Source: Crocinitomicaceae bacterium (GTDB lineage Bacteria; Bacteroidota; Bacteroidia; Flavobacteriales_D; Crocinitomicaceae). Taken from it: a stretch of 9,656 nt of DNA. The notes beneath the pieces are model-generated. The model was not told where the DNA came from and did not search any database. It saw only the letters and a list, made by a program, of their open reading frames with translations. Below are positions 7,101 to 9,656 of the stretch, piece by piece. A program made the position numbers and the translations under genes. Position 1 is the first letter of the stretch. Every line of letters begins with the position of its first letter. The DNA lies in NCBI GenBank assembly GCA_023264075.1, contig JALQTG010000221.1:1-9656 (forward strand), written 5' to 3'.

Positions 7101-8020
7101 TCGGAATTAATACAGGAGCTGTTTCAGCAGGTGTGATCGGAACCAAACGATTGGCCTACGACGTTTGGGGAAGAACTGTAAACCGAGCTGAGCGCATGGA
7201 ACGTATGTGCTCTCCAGAGGGAATCGCTGTTACAGAAGCTACGTTCGATTACATCGAACCCTATTTCGAGTGTGAGGCGAAAGGAAAGGTCCTTGCTAAA
7301 GGAGGGATGGAGATTACAATGTATGAGGTAAAGTCGATCAAGCCAGAGTTGTCTGAAGATGGAGCAGGGTTTTTTCCAAATCAGGCGTTTCATAAGCTCG
7401 TAGACTTACATCACTACAGTCAAATCAACTATTATAAAGCAGAACGGTTTATTTTAAACAAACTTAGCAAGGAATTAAGTCCAAAGCTACATTATCACAG
7501 CTACGACCATTCTAAAGACGTTACCCGACAAGCAGAGCGTATTGCAATTGGAGAGGGAATTACGGATGAAGATTTATTTTTATTGAAAACAGCTGCGTCA
7601 TATCACGATGCTGGATTTGTGAAACAATACGATAAAAATGAACCTATTGGAGCACAAATGGCTCAGGAAATCTTACCTAACTTTGGATACACTCAAGCAC
7701 ATATAGAGCGAATTAAAGAATTAATTTATGTAACACAAATCCCCCATCAACCGAAAGATAAATTAGAAGAAATAATGTGTGATGCAGATCTAGATTATCT
7801 TGGACGTGAAGATTTTCATGAAATTGCGGATTGTTTGCGGCGAGAATTACGGGAGCATGGAAAAATAGACAGTGATCGCAAATGGGATGAAATTCAAGTT
7901 AGCTTTCTTACACAACACCGCTATTTTACCAAGACATCCATAGAGACAAGAAGGCCGAAAAAGTTACAGAACTTGCAAGACATAAAGGATAAGTTAGCTC
8001 GTGACGAATATGCGGATTAA
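4124..8020 (+). CDS. Periplasmic propeller sensor fused to class III adenylate cyclase and HD hydrolase domain
   Basis: This 1298-residue membrane protein appears to turn an outside signal into a cyclic nucleotide. A signal peptide (about 1-24, ending VLLG before QDH) precedes about 13 propeller repeats such as MWLGTQDGINRF (55-66), IWFGTYDGLVHY (98-109), IWIASQRGLSSFD (321-333) and YWFGTMGDGMFYF (560-572), enough for two seven-bladed propellers (about 25-670). A Y_Y_Y-type domain (about 700-787), one membrane helix (about 793-812) and a Glu/Lys-rich coiled coil (about 815-865) follow. SERLLSNLLPTETATQLL (864-881) resembles the transducer segment of class III cyclases. The cyclase domain (about 890-1070) has metal ligands Asp900 and Asp944, adenine-selecting Lys940 and Asp1013, and transition-state Asn1020 and Arg1024; all are intact. 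The C-terminal HD domain (about 1095-1285) has YHSYDHSKDV (1124-1133), His1161-Asp1162 and CDADLDYLG (1219-1227). There is no histidine kinase or receiver domain. The ligand is unknown. cAMP as product and cyclic-nucleotide hydrolysis by the HD domain are inferences. Confidence 0.93.
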   Translation: MKTNLLHTLRIFVLIIWSYSVLLGQDHIQFKNYTISDGLSQSVVHCIVQDNMSAMWLGTQDGINRFNGKSFEVFSAESGFDVSNEYVLSVAKDARGDIWFGTYDGLVHYEAQLEKFTSYTLPGNKRIEVRSIDFDSNGDVWISAAYGNIYEFEKTSHQFFLRSKKTFDSNIVGIKIKGDKLYALSEYEGVLVTSLDFKEKRMIRFAESFQKLEITTNKLIDSPSGTLLIASSQGLFILDEATGYIKRFRADVFSAIGNVNIVDALFLSPDRFFLASENSGLFQVSTVDSLDITNYTGDIFQKGALLSDKLKAIYQDRHGVIWIASQRGLSSFDPNNIGFKGVSYSANPKRGLASQNVWGFGEDRNAEYIFIAADHGVTRFNKRAHTYNHYYINRNGNTDATVLGIHVISKTELLVGSFEGLYKLTINPVDPDGYIYELIPHTGEEYRGFEKNYKIIPHSDTNNYLIGTRAGLAVLDTKKNEFTYFYHNPSDSLSISPGPCRLVFETIDHRFYVVPSSGRIFEVVQEGGAYKVKRADRFMGLELSTKDYFTCMLQTSPYEYWFGTMGDGMFYFNEKTNEVKRFNKSNGLPNNVIYGLESSQDKSTIWMSTNRGLVSYTIQTAEFSSYTEEEGIMSNELNLGASFTSKTGEVYFGGIQGFNYFDPSQSLVKRTNLNVFFSRIEVENEKVDPNNSEFIDSSISFAKRIQLPYKSRSINIYFYADNLSSPERTEYKYRLSGDDDVEEELGRENTLRFTSLAPGEYTLLVYARYGGGDWSDTPASITISVAKPFWMNWWFYLSLAVLVGFVVFRIVRKSIDKERREQVRLELKIAERTREIREKTKEIETQKEKLELQKKELESEKVKSERLLSNLLPTETATQLLNDGRSAARDFNMVSVMFTDFVGFSTIAETMRAKDLVTVLDTHFKKFDEIIEKHDLEKIKTIGDAYMCAGGVPIRNKTNPINAVLAALEIQHYMRGLKDESTTKGEKPWTLRIGINTGAVSAGVIGTKRLAYDVWGRTVNRAERMERMCSPEGIAVTEATFDYIEPYFECEAKGKVLAKGGMEITMYEVKSIKPELSEDGAGFFPNQAFHKLVDLHHYSQINYYKAERFILNKLSKELSPKLHYHSYDHSKDVTRQAERIAIGEGITDEDLFLLKTAASYHDAGFVKQYDKNEPIGAQMAQEILPNFGYTQAHIERIKELIYVTQIPHQPKDKLEEIMCDADLDYLGREDFHEIADCLRRELREHGKIDSDRKWDEIQVSFLTQHRYFTKTSIETRRPKKLQNLQDIKDKLARDEYAD

Positions 8021-8050
8021 CTGTGGATTACATCGATGTTCTCCTCTTCA

Positions 8051-9415
8051 CTAGCTGGGAGTATTTGCCTCTTCTTCCGATTCTTTTTTGTGCCACTTAC
8101 TACTCGCAGCTAGGAGTAAGAATAAAAAGGGGAGAAGCGGTGCTTTAAATCGAATAAGTACGTTAAATAATACAGCTGAAAAGCCAACAAAAAAACCGAA
8201 TATTAAAATAAATACGAAGGCGAAAATCAGAATTTCATTTTTCTGAACAAACTGAATTTGCTGAGTGATGGGACCACTCAGTAATAAGAAACGAAAAAGC
8301 AGCACCATTAATAAGGTTCCTTCAAGAGCACTTAGCAGCATAAATGCACTGCTCGCCTCCCAGAGAAAAGGTCTGAAATAAGCCGTCATCATTGCAAGGG
8401 GAGCTGCTCCAATCATCCCAACCGGGGAAAAATCTGTGATTCCTAAATCGTAACGCGGACCACTGTAGGTGGGGTTGTTGGCAAAGTCTTGTTGAATTAC
8501 AGCCACTTCCTCTAAATACTTGTCGGGAGAGAGCTCACCTAATCCTTGTTCGTTAGTGAAGTATATCGATACAGCTACCAATGTTCCTATGATAAATAAG
8601 AAACGGGTGAGGTAAAGAATTATAGGGCTATTGCTTACTGACTTAATAAGCCCAGTACCAAAGCCCAAGAACAACGGTGGGGCAATAGCGATGAGCATAA
8701 ATTGGCGCGTATGGAGGAGAATTGTTGTGTGCAGAAGTATGAAGAGTATATTTCGAAGTGTTAGTTTTCTTTCCGGGTCAATGAATGCAAAAATGTGATA
8801 CAGTAAAAAAAACAGGGACGCTAAAATAAAGGTATCCTTTGAAACGCCCGCGCACCAAAAGGACACAGTAGGGATGAATAGCGCAGCAATCAATAACCAT
8901 CTTTCTGGCGCTACTTGATATTTGCGAATGAGTTCGTAGAATCGCCAAGATGCCTGACTAGCGATAAAAGAGCAGACGAAGGTCATAGCAATAAAACTAT
9001 CAAACGTCACAAAATTGATAATGGATAGTAGTTTGCTGATATAAAAACTTTCCGGTTCACGATAGATCCATCCTGGAGGATATCCTGTAGCAGAATTAAA
9101 GTTGAAACCGATAGTTTCTGAACTCGGACTACTCAACATTTCATCCAAATACGCGAGGGGGTCATACCAGAATAAATTGGTCAACTTAACGGCTCCGTCC
9201 CAATAAGCAAATGTATCTCCTCCTTGAATTACGTAGGCAAATGTGAAAGCAAAAATACTAGCAAATAACATTTTAAAAGAAAGGTTCCACAAATAAAACC
9301 TGTAATGTCCCTGCCCAGCATTCCTATTTTTGATAATAAAACCGATTGCAAAAAGGATCAGCATCCATGCAAAACCGATAAAAATATCCCATAAATCAAA
9401 AACGAGGAGATTCAA
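8051..9415 (-). CDS. Multi-pass inner-membrane protein, possibly polysaccharide polymerase-like
   Basis: I do not recognise a characterised family with confidence. The 454-residue protein has about ten hydrophobic helices, extramembrane loops at about 75-125 and 288-330, and a charged C-terminal tail (KWHKKESEEE). Short conserved-looking stretches at membrane edges are GGDTFAYWDGA (65-75), SFWCAGVSKDTFIL (185-198), YFRPFLWEA (346-354) and NVLIRFKAPLLPFLF (418-432). An Arg-x-Lys/Arg-x-Pro segment near the last helix and a Ser/Gly-Lys-Asp/Glu motif after a mid helix recall EpsG/Wzy-like polymerases and related envelope proteins of Bacteroidota, but this is only a resemblance. The start is TTG at 9415: an in-frame TAA at 9427-9425 blocks extension, and the first ATG is codon 18, inside the first helix. 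It lies 75 bases after the enoyl-CoA hydratase stop on the same strand, in a gap with no clear promoter. Its 3' end faces the sensor-cyclase gene across 30 bases with no terminator hairpin. Confidence 0.75.
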   Translation of the reverse strand: MNLLVFDLWDIFIGFAWMLILFAIGFIIKNRNAGQGHYRFYLWNLSFKMLFASIFAFTFAYVIQGGDTFAYWDGAVKLTNLFWYDPLAYLDEMLSSPSSETIGFNFNSATGYPPGWIYREPESFYISKLLSIINFVTFDSFIAMTFVCSFIASQASWRFYELIRKYQVAPERWLLIAALFIPTVSFWCAGVSKDTFILASLFFLLYHIFAFIDPERKLTLRNILFILLHTTILLHTRQFMLIAIAPPLFLGFGTGLIKSVSNSPIILYLTRFLFIIGTLVAVSIYFTNEQGLGELSPDKYLEEVAVIQQDFANNPTYSGPRYDLGITDFSPVGMIGAAPLAMMTAYFRPFLWEASSAFMLLSALEGTLLMVLLFRFLLLSGPITQQIQFVQKNEILIFAFVFILIFGFFVGFSAVLFNVLIRFKAPLLPFLFLLLAASSKWHKKESEEEANTPS

Positions 9416-9490
9416 AGATGCAGAATTAGTTTATGAGTATATTCGATGAACGAACCAGAATTACGACCTTCCCTGGGGCACATCGTTGAA

Positions 9491-9656
9491 TTATTTCGCC
9501 TTAAACGCATTTATCGCATTCACAGTGAAATCGGAGAGGACCAATTCACCGCTCATCGCAGCACGTTCTTTAAGAAGTGTATCCCAATGATCAGTCCCTT
9601 GCCAAAAGACTTGTTTCAGCATGCGCATTGCATCTGGATTAGAAGCCGCTAGTTTT
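9491..9656 (-). CDS. Enoyl-CoA hydratase/isomerase (crotonase) family protein, C-terminal part
   Basis: The last 54 codons of a minus-strand gene, in the frame starting at 9655 and ending with TAA at 9493-9491; the rest is beyond the window. Visible motifs are FWQGTDHWD, LLKERAAMSG and ELVLSDFTVNAINAFKAK, which match the C-terminal helices of crotonase-fold enoyl-CoA hydratases common in Flavobacteriia. These add water to an enoyl-CoA in fatty-acid or amino-acid breakdown; some relatives act on methylglutaconyl-CoA in leucine degradation. The active-site region is not visible, so the exact reaction cannot be given. The plus-strand reading frame at 9446-9652 is its antisense shadow. Confidence 0.8.
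   Translation of the reverse strand, partial: KLAASNPDAMRMLKQVFWQGTDHWDTLLKERAAMSGELVLSDFTVNAINAFKAK

Noticed and set aside
4187..7393. Minus-strand and alternate-frame reading frames of 61-109 codons within the sensor-cyclase gene
   Set aside because: All lie under a continuous coding sequence with dense domain motifs; they are shadows.
4124..8020. Reading the sensor as a hybrid histidine kinase
   Set aside because: After the membrane helix there is no H-box, ATP-binding kinase domain, receiver or AraC domain; cyclase and HD motifs are there instead.
6776..8020. A Pycsar-type anti-phage cyclase system
   Set aside because: Pycsar cyclases lie beside a toxic effector gene and make cCMP or cUMP. 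Here the cyclase is tied to a sensor, has the adenine-selecting Lys/Asp pair, and no effector gene is adjacent. Only the HD domain keeps a possible distant resemblance.
8021..8050. Terminator between the sensor-cyclase and membrane protein genes
   Set aside because: The 30 bases hold no inverted repeat.
9416..9435. Possible -7 elements (TAATTCTG and CATCTTTG on the minus strand) for the membrane protein gene
   Set aside because: Each has one mismatch to TAnnTTTG and neither has a TTG at proper distance; one overlaps the start codon.
9442..9454. TTCG/CGAA hairpin before the TTG-start membrane gene
   Set aside because: A four-pair stem with no T-run; expected by chance.
9446..9652. A 68-codon plus-strand reading frame
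   Set aside because: It is antisense to the end of the enoyl-CoA hydratase gene, whose minus-strand frame shows clear family motifs; the plus-strand product resembles nothing.

Overview
The window looks like chromosomal DNA of a Bacteroidota bacterium, most likely of the Flavobacteriia type. Three things point there: a TTG-N20-TAnnTTTG promoter (the Bacteroidota -33/-7 consensus) ahead of the ferritin gene, a periplasmic sensor built like the Bacteroides hybrid two-component sensors (two-component-regulator propeller repeats plus a Y_Y_Y domain), and AT-leaning genes mostly without strong Shine-Dalgarno sites. No tRNA, rRNA, CRISPR array, insertion sequence or phage gene was seen.

Layout from left to right. 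The first 348 bases are the 3' end of a plus-strand gene for an endonuclease/exonuclease/phosphatase (EEP) fold protein. It meets, one base apart and tail to tail, a minus-strand pair read in the order rnr (RNase R), then a divergent UbiA-like membrane protein. A 210-base divergent intergenic region follows, carrying the clear ferritin promoter and a weaker candidate promoter for rnr. On the plus strand comes a ferritin with a complete ferroxidase site and, 15 bases after its stop, a 1298-residue sensor protein. The rest is minus strand: a 454-residue multi-pass membrane protein of uncertain function (possibly polysaccharide polymerase-like, TTG start) and, at the right edge, the C-terminal end of an enoyl-CoA hydratase.

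The centre of interest is the 1298-residue protein. It combines a secreted double beta-propeller and Y_Y_Y domain, one membrane helix, a coiled coil with a cyclase-transducer-like segment, a class III nucleotidyl cyclase with all key residues (predicted adenylate cyclase), and a C-terminal HD domain whose metal ligands resemble those of cyclic-nucleotide phosphodiesterases. One polypeptide may thus sense a periplasmic signal, make a cyclic nucleotide and also destroy it. Its gene is probably co-transcribed with ferritin, which suggests, without proving, a link to iron or redox physiology. The other genes are housekeeping or metabolic and show no obvious functional tie to it.
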